NCBI GenBank assembly: GCA_028280265.1
Contig: JANQMD010000026.1
Span: 44,659 to 108,658, forward strand
Source: Flavobacteriaceae bacterium
GTDB taxonomy: Bacteria > Bacteroidota > Bacteroidia > Flavobacteriales > Flavobacteriaceae
Direction: 5' to 3'
Length of the DNA stretch: 64,000 nucleotides
In this document: positions 37,203 to 43,809 of the stretch, piece after piece
How positions within the stretch are numbered: position 1 is the first letter of the stretch
How the letters are laid out: the number at the start of each line of letters is the position of its first letter
Program-made: the position numbers and the translations under genes
Notes under the pieces: model-generated
Database searches by the model: none
The model's input: the letters and a program-made list of their open reading frames with translations, nothing else
What the model was told of the DNA's origin: nothing

Positions 37203-37218
37203 TTTGACATAGGTCAAA
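37203..37218. promoter_or_regulatory. FNR/CRP-like operator upstream of the hydroxylase gene
   Basis: Perfect inverted repeat TTTGAC-ATAG-GTCAAA, the half-site type bound by FNR-family regulators, centred near -40 of the predicted transcript start. Confidence 0.55.
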
Positions 37219-37248
37219 AAATGTTTAACGTGAATACTCGAACTTACA

Positions 37249-37500
37249 TTATTTATATTCAATAAACAATGTAGAAAAAGAGAGAAATGCCATCAACAGC
37301 CAGCTAAAAATAATAACCCAATATAAATTGGGATGTACTTTTTTTGAAACTGGCTCCAAGAAATAGGTGGTTCCAGAGAAGATATCGGGAATAACCCAAT
37401 ACAGAAATAAGATTCCCCAGGCCCATTCCCAACTCATAAAAACGGCTACATAGATAAAGATCAATCCAAGGATGGTTCTCCATTTTGTTGAGCGCTTCAT
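37249..37500 (-). CDS. Small membrane protein
   Basis: Unknown function. 83 residues from the ATG at 37500, with two membrane helices (ILGLIFIYVAVFMSWEWAWGI and LYWVIIFSWLLMAFLSF, overlapping loops rich in Trp). The frame is open to a TTG at 37518 that lies in the promoter box TATCTTTG. It lies between the hydroxylase operon and the lipoprotein operon and is divergent from the latter. Confidence 0.6.
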   Translation of the reverse strand: MKRSTKWRTILGLIFIYVAVFMSWEWAWGILFLYWVIPDIFSGTTYFLEPVSKKVHPNLYWVIIFSWLLMAFLSFSTLFIEYK

Positions 37501-37515
37501 ATCGTTCGTTTCATT

Positions 37516-37523
37516 CAAAGATA
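37516..37523 (-). promoter_or_regulatory. -7 box (TATCTTTG) of the small membrane protein gene
   Basis: Perfect consensus on the minus strand, 15 bases before the ATG at 37500. Confidence 0.6.
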
Positions 37524-37561
37524 TTGTTTTAAATCAAAAAAATTCTTCGTCCTTCCGATGA

Positions 37562-37579
37562 TTTTGATTTAGATCAAAA
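37562..37579. promoter_or_regulatory. FNR-like operator between two divergent genes
   Basis: Perfect seven-base arms TTTTGAT-TTAG-ATCAAAA; the core TTGAT-N4-ATCAA equals the FNR consensus. Centre lies 29.5 bases from the 5' edge of the weak -7 box CAACTTTG (37600-37607) of the rightward operon. Confidence 0.65.
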
Positions 37580-37599
37580 TTTGCCCTCACCTTTTGACG

Positions 37600-37607
37600 C
37601 AACTTTG
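37600..37607 (+). promoter_or_regulatory. Degenerate -7 box (CAACTTTG) of the rightward redox operon
   Basis: One mismatch from TAnnTTTG. A TTTG at 37580-37583 gives an approximate -33 element 16 bases upstream. Confidence 0.45.
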
Positions 37608-37624
37608 ATTTGAATATTTTCACT

Positions 37625-37999
37625 ATGAAAACATTTTTTCTCTTTTCTATTTGTCTATTGATGATTTCATGCTCTCAGAAGCCAACAGAATTGGTAGGAG
37701 TATGGGAAGTAAGAACACCTTATCACAAGGCTTTGTACAGTATTGAAGAATACAAAAGCAATATTGTTGGAAGAGTTCTTTATTACAATGACAATACGTT
37801 TACGTATCGCGAATCGGGAACTGAAAAAGACATTTTTCTGCATGAAATAAAACAAAAAAAAGGAGTTTACATCGATGCAAGTTCTGGTGCTACCATCACC
37901 CATCAGGAATACATTATCAAGCAAACTCACATTGATACTTTAGAAGTCACTAAACTCATTCACAACAAACCTTTAAAGGAACTTTGGATTAAACAATAG
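37625..37999 (+). CDS. Small lipoprotein, first gene of the redox operon
   Basis: 124 residues from ATG 37625, lipobox ICLLMISC. Mature part begins with LVGVWEVRTPYHKALYSIEEY, a lipocalin-like small beta-barrel style (GVWE, then VGRVLYYNDNTF). An upstream start at 37610 adds five residues. Function unknown. Four-base gap to the next lipoprotein gene. Confidence 0.65.
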   Translation: MKTFFLFSICLLMISCSQKPTELVGVWEVRTPYHKALYSIEEYKSNIVGRVLYYNDNTFTYRESGTEKDIFLHEIKQKKGVYIDASSGATITHQEYIIKQTHIDTLEVTKLIHNKPLKELWIKQ

Positions 38000-38003
38000 A
38001 TTT

Positions 38004-39155
38004 ATGAAAACACTACAAACATTAATCATATGTACTCTTGCAGGGTTTTTCTTTAGCTGCGAGGAAGGGATTCGAGATATAACAGGTGGAGCAAGTTCTG
38101 ACAATTCCCCTTCACCAAATACTGCTGTAATTCCAAGTGACATTAACATTGATGGTTTCGATTTTCTAGATAAAATGCAAGGGCATTGGGTAGGCAGGAA
38201 CTTAGTAATTGCGGATGACTATCCTTGGTTTGCTTTTGATTATCGTGCCATTTCTCCTTCTCACATCCATGGAATTCATGAAAATGGTACAAATGGAAAT
38301 CTACTGACCTCTTTTTTTGTGACAGACTATAAAAATACGCGAACCATTATGGCAAGAAATGGAGGTTTGTTAAATGGTATTTATAGAACGAGTTATTTTG
38401 TAATGGACAGCATTCGTACTATTTCTAATTCTGAAAAATATTTCCGATTTGTAGATGCAAAAGGAGGAAAAGGAGTAATGTTCTTTGAGCTACGCTTTAA
38501 GAATGACAGCCTCTACTTCAATGCCTATACAAGTCGCTTAGGTTTAAATCCTATTCCTTCTAGACATATGACTTTTAGAGGAAAGAAAAGAGATTTGGAA
38601 TTATCTCAAAATGCAGCGTCAGCAACCGGATTTCCTCAAAATGTTCCTGCTTGGGATTTCTCACAGGGGTTTCGGGAAGATTATCTTTACATCCCATCTG
38701 GAAAGAAGAATCCTCGCTCGGCAACTTTTTTGGCACAGGGAGATCCCAATTCAACGGTTTACGATTTAGCGATTACTTCAGGTGATCCTGTAGGAATTTC
38801 AGACCATCCACGGTTAGGGTCGCTTACACTTAATATAACGCGTAATGCAGATGTAGCTAACGATGTTTTGCTGGCTTATCTATCTAAAAAACCTTTGACA
38901 GATAGCAATGGTTTTTTTACTACTGATACAGATGCTTATGAGACCATCTTACATTTTCCAACATTGTCTAATGGCGAAAATCAATTCTTTTATTCCTATT
39001 TGCACCCAGGTGATTACTATGTGACCATTATCGCAGATAAAGATAAAAGCTTTGCTCCTAGTACAGGAGACATTTCAAGCATCAGCAAAAAAATAAATAT
39101 TGGCATAGAAGAAAAGAAAATAGTAACAATCTCAGGTCTTAATATTCAAAATTAA
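38004..39155 (+). CDS. Lipoprotein of unknown function
   Basis: 383 residues, lipobox LAGFFFSC, then a Ser/Pro-rich linker and a beta-rich domain beginning FDFLDKMQGHWVGRNL, which has the look of a lipid- or ligand-binding barrel (WVGRN motif at start of a calycin-like fold). The C-terminal third resembles an immunoglobulin-like domain (YETILHFPTLSNGENQFFY...). Not recognised further. Second gene of the operon. Confidence 0.6.
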   Translation: MKTLQTLIICTLAGFFFSCEEGIRDITGGASSDNSPSPNTAVIPSDINIDGFDFLDKMQGHWVGRNLVIADDYPWFAFDYRAISPSHIHGIHENGTNGNLLTSFFVTDYKNTRTIMARNGGLLNGIYRTSYFVMDSIRTISNSEKYFRFVDAKGGKGVMFFELRFKNDSLYFNAYTSRLGLNPIPSRHMTFRGKKRDLELSQNAASATGFPQNVPAWDFSQGFREDYLYIPSGKKNPRSATFLAQGDPNSTVYDLAITSGDPVGISDHPRLGSLTLNITRNADVANDVLLAYLSKKPLTDSNGFFTTDTDAYETILHFPTLSNGENQFFYSYLHPGDYYVTIIADKDKSFAPSTGDISSISKKINIGIEEKKIVTISGLNIQN

Positions 39156-39268
39156 TTTCTAAATTTACTCCTATTGAAGACCTTATGAGTAATTTGGTTT
39201 TCAAGACGTTCCTCACTCAGCCCCTAGAAATGCTGTTTTATTGTAATCATAACTTTCATAACTACACA

Positions 39269-39622
39269 ATGAAAAAATACTCCTACGTTCTCTTATTCCT
39301 GTTCAGCATGATGGTTTTCTCATGTACAACTGCAGAAATACCTTTAGAGAAAAATCCAACTCCTATCACACAGACAGTAAAGTACACCACCGACGTGAAA
39401 CCTATCATAGATAATTATTGTCTTTCTTGTCACGGTGCTGTAAATCCTAATGCAGGTTTAAGCTTGGTAACCTACCAGCAAGTACGAAATTCTACTCAAA
39501 ATGGGAATTTAATTGCTCGAATTAATGATCAAGTTAATCCCATGCCACAAGGACAGCTCATGTCTGTTGAGAAACGTGCAATTATTGCAAAATGGCGAGA
39601 AGATGGATACCTAGAAAACTAA
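39269..39622 (+). CDS. c-type cytochrome lipoprotein
   Basis: 117 residues from ATG 39269 with lipobox FSMMVFSC. The haem site CLSCH is near residue 52, and a downstream Met (NPMPQGQLM) can give the sixth ligand, typical of small cytochrome c and PSCyt-like domains. Upstream in-frame ATGs (39185) lack a signal sequence and are rejected. Likely an electron carrier at the outer face of the membrane; next gene is YceI. Confidence 0.8.
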   Translation: MKKYSYVLLFLFSMMVFSCTTAEIPLEKNPTPITQTVKYTTDVKPIIDNYCLSCHGAVNPNAGLSLVTYQQVRNSTQNGNLIARINDQVNPMPQGQLMSVEKRAIIAKWREDGYLEN

Positions 39623-39627
39623 CCATT

Positions 39628-40170
39628 ATGAAAAAAGTCATTTTAATTCTTTGTTTGATTCTTAGTCAAATCGGAGTTGGTCAAACCTACTTCACAAGGA
39701 CTGGCTTTACAGAGTTTAAAGCCTCTGTAAAAGCTTTTGAGCCTGTAGAAGCAAAAAACAATAGTACTACCGTTATCTTAAAAACACAAAGCGGTGACAT
39801 TGCCGCACAGTTATTCATTAGTGCTTTTAAATTTCGTGTTGCATTGATGCAAGAGCATTTCAATGAAAATTACATGGACTCAGATAAGTTTCCTAAAGCT
39901 GTCTTCAGAGGGAAGATTGAGAATTTTGATCTCAATAGTATTTCTGGAACCTCAGAATTAGATTTGAAAGGGACACTTACGGTAAGGAATGTGAAAAAAG
40001 AAATACAAACAAAAGCGAAAGTTTCAAAGGAAGGAGATAAGATCCGATTGCAATCTACTTTTATTGTAGAGCCTGGTGATTTTGAGATTAAGATTCCAAA
40101 TATTGTCAAGAAGAAAATTGCCGATAAAATTATTATAAGTATCGATTATGAGCTTGTCGAAAAAAAGTAA
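39628..40170 (+). CDS. YceI-family periplasmic protein
   Basis: Lipocalin-fold isoprenoid-binding family. 180 residues from ATG 39628 with signal peptide (VILILCLILSQIGVGQ). The core shows FTEFKASVKAFEPVEA, MDSDKFPKAVFRGKI and LTVRNVKKEIQTKAKV. Neighbouring cytochrome suggests transport of a quinone-like compound or an electron-transfer role (inference). Its end overlaps the OB-fold gene by 23 bases. Confidence 0.85.
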   Translation: MKKVILILCLILSQIGVGQTYFTRTGFTEFKASVKAFEPVEAKNNSTTVILKTQSGDIAAQLFISAFKFRVALMQEHFNENYMDSDKFPKAVFRGKIENFDLNSISGTSELDLKGTLTVRNVKKEIQTKAKVSKEGDKIRLQSTFIVEPGDFEIKIPNIVKKKIADKIIISIDYELVEKK

Positions 40171-40534
40171 AGTAGTTATAGCGATCTTAGTTATAGCTGC
40201 CATTGCTGTCTTCGCTGTATATAAATACTCTATGCAACCTCCTGCAAAGATTGAGTCTAAAAAAATAGATTTTACAGGAACTTCGGATGCGTTTTTAGCG
40301 AAAATAAAAGAGGATTTCTCTATCTGGCAAGATAAGGTTGTGGTGCTCTCTGGCACCATTACTAGTCACGATGAAAAAGGAATTACCTTAAGCAGTCAAA
40401 TATACTGTCAATTCAGAGAAGATGTAAACACTAGCTCAGTATCAAACATTCAGAAAATTACCATTAAAGGTAGGGTTATCGGCTATGATGACCTTCTGGA
40501 AGAACTCAAATTAGATCAATGTCTCATTCAATAA
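40148..40534 (+). CDS. Membrane-anchored OB-fold (tRNA_anti-like) protein
   Basis: 128 residues: an N-terminal membrane anchor (VVIAILVIAAIAVFAVYKY) and a tRNA_anti-like OB-fold (VVVLSGTITSHDEKGITLSSQIYCQF, split; KITIKGRVIGYDDLLEEL). Relatives are usually in periplasmic redox or secretion clusters; no nucleic-acid role is implied. Overlaps YceI by 23 and is close to the next barrel gene. Confidence 0.7.
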   Translation: MSLSKKSKVVIAILVIAAIAVFAVYKYSMQPPAKIESKKIDFTGTSDAFLAKIKEDFSIWQDKVVVLSGTITSHDEKGITLSSQIYCQFREDVNTSSVSNIQKITIKGRVIGYDDLLEELKLDQCLIQ

Positions 40535-40545
40535 TCAATCCAAAC

Positions 40546-41415
40546 ATGTTCAAAAAATATTTTTCCCTAGTTACCATTTTATGCTTAGCTATTTCTCCTC
40601 TGAGTGCCCAAGACGACTTATTAGATGAATTAAATGAAGAAACGATTCAAGAAACAAAATTTGAGTTGCCTGCCTTCAAAGCCATGAAAATTGGAAATCT
40701 TCAATCAACTAAAGTTGCGGATAAAGGCGATTTATACTTATATGTATCACATCGCTTCGGAACACTTCAAAATGGTATTGAGACCTTTTTTGGTTTGGAT
40801 GAAGCGAATACAAAAATTCAATTGGCTTATGGTCTTTGGGAAGGTGTTCAGCTAAGTATAGGACGAGAATCTTTGAATCAAACTTATTCTAGTGCTCTAA
40901 AAGTTCGACTTGCCAAACAATCTGATCAAATGCCTTTTAATTTGGTTGCCTATGGAACCGCAAATATCAATACTCAAATTAGTAAAACTGGTTTTCCTGC
41001 TCTGAAATTTGGTGATCGTATGAGTTATGCGACTCAATTACTGGTTTCGAGACGATTTTCTGATCGATTCTCTTTTTTAGTGGCTCCCTCATATATCCGT
41101 CAGAATCTTCAAAATTTAAACCTCACAAGGGCTAGCAATCACAACCAATTGGCCATGGGACTTGGCGGGAGGTTGAAAATTAGCAAACGCATGAGTATTA
41201 ATCTCGATTATGCCTATAATTTTAATCGAGATAGCAGATCATTATACAATGATCCTTTAACCATTGGTGTTGATATAGAAACAGGAGGGCATGTATTCCA
41301 GTTACTTTTCTCCAACGCACAATCAACGAATGAGCCAGGGTTCCTAAGCAATGCAGAAGGAAATTGGGAGAATGGAAATATTTTCTTTGGATTTAATATT
41401 GTTCGAGTTTTTTAA
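40546..41415 (+). CDS. DUF5777-like outer-membrane beta-barrel
   Basis: 289 residues from ATG 40546 with signal peptide (cut near PLSAQ). The mature part has repeating strands ending aromatic (LYLYVSHRFG, IQLAYGLWEGVQLSIGR, MSYATQLLVSRRFSDRF, NIFFGFNIVRVF). This matches the DUF5777 group often found with YceI. Probably the outer-membrane end of the system. An upstream in-frame ATG at 40519 overlaps the OB-fold gene and is rejected. Confidence 0.72.
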   Translation: MFKKYFSLVTILCLAISPLSAQDDLLDELNEETIQETKFELPAFKAMKIGNLQSTKVADKGDLYLYVSHRFGTLQNGIETFFGLDEANTKIQLAYGLWEGVQLSIGRESLNQTYSSALKVRLAKQSDQMPFNLVAYGTANINTQISKTGFPALKFGDRMSYATQLLVSRRFSDRFSFLVAPSYIRQNLQNLNLTRASNHNQLAMGLGGRLKISKRMSINLDYAYNFNRDSRSLYNDPLTIGVDIETGGHVFQLLFSNAQSTNEPGFLSNAEGNWENGNIFFGFNIVRVF

Positions 41416-41441
41416 CTCGAAAGCATCTTATGAATAAGATG
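41402..41441. terminator. Two small hairpins at the end of the redox operon
   Basis: First TTCGAGTT/AACTCGAA with TTTT loop across the stop codon (41402-41421), then CATCTTAT/ATAAGATG with a two-base loop (41424-41441). No T run follows, so terminator function is uncertain. Confidence 0.35.
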
Positions 41442-41523
41442 AGTTTGTCTTAAAAGCTATTATTTGTCAACGAATTATCTAACTTTTACAACATCGAACG
41501 TGTCATACTACGTTGAACCCTGA

Positions 41524-41604
41524 GCATCTCGACAAGCCTGTGTGCCGAACAGGCAAGCTCGATACAGGCTCTAGTCGAAGGGTTTCGAAGTAAAGTCGAG
41601 ATGC
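41524..41604. repeat. REP-like intergenic repeat
   Basis: Inverted termini GCATCTCGAC (41524-41533) and GTCGAGATGC (41595-41604) with an inner hairpin GCCTGT/ACAGGC and a GTCGAAGGGTTTCGA core, a pattern common between flavobacterial genes. Fills the 226-base gap between the barrel and the Crp gene. Confidence 0.6.
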
Positions 41605-41641
41605 GAAAATTTTTAAATTTTGAGCCTTTTAGACACCCTCT

Positions 41642-42202
41642 TTATTTTCCTCTGATTCTGCTCAAAGTCTCTTGCGTAATGCCTAACATGGAAGCGATGT
41701 GGCCTAAATTGGCTTTTTGAGTAATATTTGGTATGGTCTCAACCAAGAGTTCATATTTTTCTTTCGCTTTTAAAAAGTAGTATCCCTTGTAGAACTCATC
41801 TATTACAGCCATTTCCTGTTCTAAAACCCTTCTTGAAAATCGTTCTAATTCTGGATGTTTTTGATACAAAACTTCCCAATTATCTTTTGATAGTTCAACC
41901 AATTGCGAATCTTCAGTAAGCTCTACATATTCAGAAGAAGGTTTTTCCAGAATATAACTATGCCATGAGGTGATTAATGAATTCTCAAGTGCGATCCAAT
42001 GAGTAACATCTTTACCATTCAAATACAAATAGGTTCTAGCTACGCCTGATGCCAAAAAATACAAATGCTTCGATGTTTTGCCTTCTTCAGCAATAAGTTC
42101 TCCTTTCTTTTTTAGAGTTTCTTTCCCCATCGATCTTATAGACCGCTCTGCTTCAGCAGAAAGATTGATGTACGACCTGATAAATACTAAAAATTCATCC
42201 AT
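41642..42202 (-). CDS. Crp/Fnr-family transcriptional regulator
   Basis: 186 residues: a cyclic-nucleotide-like jelly-roll domain (KKKGELIAEEGKTSKHLYFLASGVART, split) and a C-terminal helix-turn-helix with LGHIASMLGITQETLSRIRGK (split). There are no cysteines, so no Fe-S sensing. Its recognition helix has ETxSR, the residues by which FNR reads TTGA half-sites, making it a candidate regulator of the nearby palindromes at 37203 and 37562; this is inference. Gene is convergent with the redox operon. Confidence 0.85.
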   Translation of the reverse strand: MDEFLVFIRSYINLSAEAERSIRSMGKETLKKKGELIAEEGKTSKHLYFLASGVARTYLYLNGKDVTHWIALENSLITSWHSYILEKPSSEYVELTEDSQLVELSKDNWEVLYQKHPELERFSRRVLEQEMAVIDEFYKGYYFLKAKEKYELLVETIPNITQKANLGHIASMLGITQETLSRIRGK

Positions 42203-42261
42203 AACACAAAGTAAGTGAAATTATGGCGATAATGTTAAATCTACAATTCAAGGTTTATTCC

Positions 42262-42269
42262 TATTTTTG
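42262..42269 (+). promoter_or_regulatory. -7 box of dusB (TATTTTTG)
   Basis: Perfect TAnnTTTG, 17 bases before the TTG start of dusB. Confidence 0.6.
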
Positions 42270-42286
42270 CAAAAAATAATTCTACT

Positions 42287-43288
42287 TTGGTAAAGATAGA
42301 CACCATAGAACTCTCAGATTTTCCATTGCTCTTAGCTCCTATGGAAGATGTAAGCGACCCTCCTTTCAGAGCTCTCTGTAAAGAGAATGGTGCCGATGTT
42401 GTGTACACAGAATTTATTTCTTCGGAAGGACTGATACGTGATGCTGCTAAAAGCGTCATGAAACTGGACATCTACGAAAAAGAACGTCCAGTTGGCATTC
42501 AGATTTTCGGTGCCAATCTAGATTCTATGTTACGCTCTGTAGAAATTGTAGAAAAAACCAATCCCGATATCATCGATATTAACTTTGGTTGTCCTGTAAA
42601 AAAGGTGGTTTCTAAAGGTGCAGGTGCTGGTATTTTAAAGGACATTGACTTGATGGTAAAATTAACCGAGGCAATGGTAAAGCACACCAAACTTCCGATT
42701 ACGGTGAAAACGCGATTGGGCTGGGATCACGATTCGATTCGAATTGTAGAGGTAGCAGAACGACTACAAGATGTAGGGTGTAAAGCCATCTCTATCCACG
42801 GTAGAACAAGAGCTCAGATGTACAAAGGAGATGCAGATTGGAAACCTATTGCTGAGGTGAAGAATAATTCCAGAATGCACATTCCTGTTTTCGGAAACGG
42901 AGATGTAAATACGCCAGAAAGAGCCAAAGAAATGAGAGATGTTTATGGTCTGGATGGTGCTATGATTGGTAGAGCGTCTATTGGATATCCATGGTTTTTT
43001 AATGAGGTGAAACACTACTTTAAAACTGGAGAGCACTTAAAGAAGCCAACCATTGCTGAGAGGACTGAAATGGCAAGACGTCATTTAGAAATGTCGATTG
43101 ACTGGAAAGGGGAACATTTAGGTGTTGTAGAAACTCGCAGGCATTATACCAACTATTTCAAAGGAATTCCACACTTTAAAGAATATCGCCTTAAAATGGT
43201 GACTTCTGATGATCCGAAAGATGTTTTCGATACATTTGATGAAGTCCAAGAAAAGTTTGGAAACAAAATGATCCCAGAGATTGGATAA
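42287..43288 (+). CDS. dusB: tRNA-dihydrouridine synthase
   Basis: FMN-dependent reduction of uridine in the tRNA D-loop. The 333 residues start at TTG (codon order V K I follows) and show LLAPMEDVSDPPFRALC near 15, INFGCPVKKVVSKGAGAG (catalytic Cys) near 98, VKTRLGWD, SIHGRTRAQMYKG and FGNGDV. The TTG start fits both alignment memory and the promoter position. Confidence 0.93.
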   Translation: MVKIDTIELSDFPLLLAPMEDVSDPPFRALCKENGADVVYTEFISSEGLIRDAAKSVMKLDIYEKERPVGIQIFGANLDSMLRSVEIVEKTNPDIIDINFGCPVKKVVSKGAGAGILKDIDLMVKLTEAMVKHTKLPITVKTRLGWDHDSIRIVEVAERLQDVGCKAISIHGRTRAQMYKGDADWKPIAEVKNNSRMHIPVFGNGDVNTPERAKEMRDVYGLDGAMIGRASIGYPWFFNEVKHYFKTGEHLKKPTIAERTEMARRHLEMSIDWKGEHLGVVETRRHYTNYFKGIPHFKEYRLKMVTSDDPKDVFDTFDEVQEKFGNKMIPEIG

Positions 43289-43335
43289 TTCTTCCGCCTT
43301 CTGAGATCATTTACTTCTTCTCTTTCTTAATATAA

Positions 43336-43809
43336 TCAGTTACAGTTGGTCGCTAAGTTGTATTCCGCTTCTGTAAATCTGTATAAAAATTCATAATATC
43401 GATTCGATATAACTCTACTCTCATAACTTGTAATATTACCTGTTGTTGAGCCTTGTCCATTTGTGTAAGTAAGACATCTATTATTATTGTAACTTATCAA
43501 AATGGAATTTTCTCCTTGATAATCTCCTAAAACACCATTACAACAATTTACCAACGTTAAATTGTCACTACCTCCACTCGTTCTTATCTCAACTTTTTTT
43601 TGTGAACTTGGTGCTAGCTCAAACAGCAAGCGTTGTTGATTGTTCACCAACTCGTAATACTGAATGCTATAATTTGTTTCATTTACATAAATCAAATCAA
43701 CATCTAACTTAAGTTCGGACGCCTTCTCACTACAACCTGAAAGTGATAGTAAAAAACAAAGACTAATCCCAAAAACTAAATAATGCGTCCAAGTTAACTT
43801 CTGTTGCAT
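43336..43809 (-). CDS. Small lipoprotein next to the zincin gene
   Basis: 157 residues, lipobox LLSLSGC near residue 26. Mature part is beta-rich and contains a CC pair (LVNCCNGVL) and a cysteine close to the end (NLATNCN). Function unknown. Its start overlaps the end of the upstream metalloprotease-like gene by 47 bases, so the two are co-translated and may interact. Confidence 0.65.
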   Translation of the reverse strand: MQQKLTWTHYLVFGISLCFLLSLSGCSEKASELKLDVDLIYVNETNYSIQYYELVNNQQRLLFELAPSSQKKVEIRTSGGSDNLTLVNCCNGVLGDYQGENSILISYNNNRCLTYTNGQGSTTGNITSYESRVISNRYYEFLYRFTEAEYNLATNCN

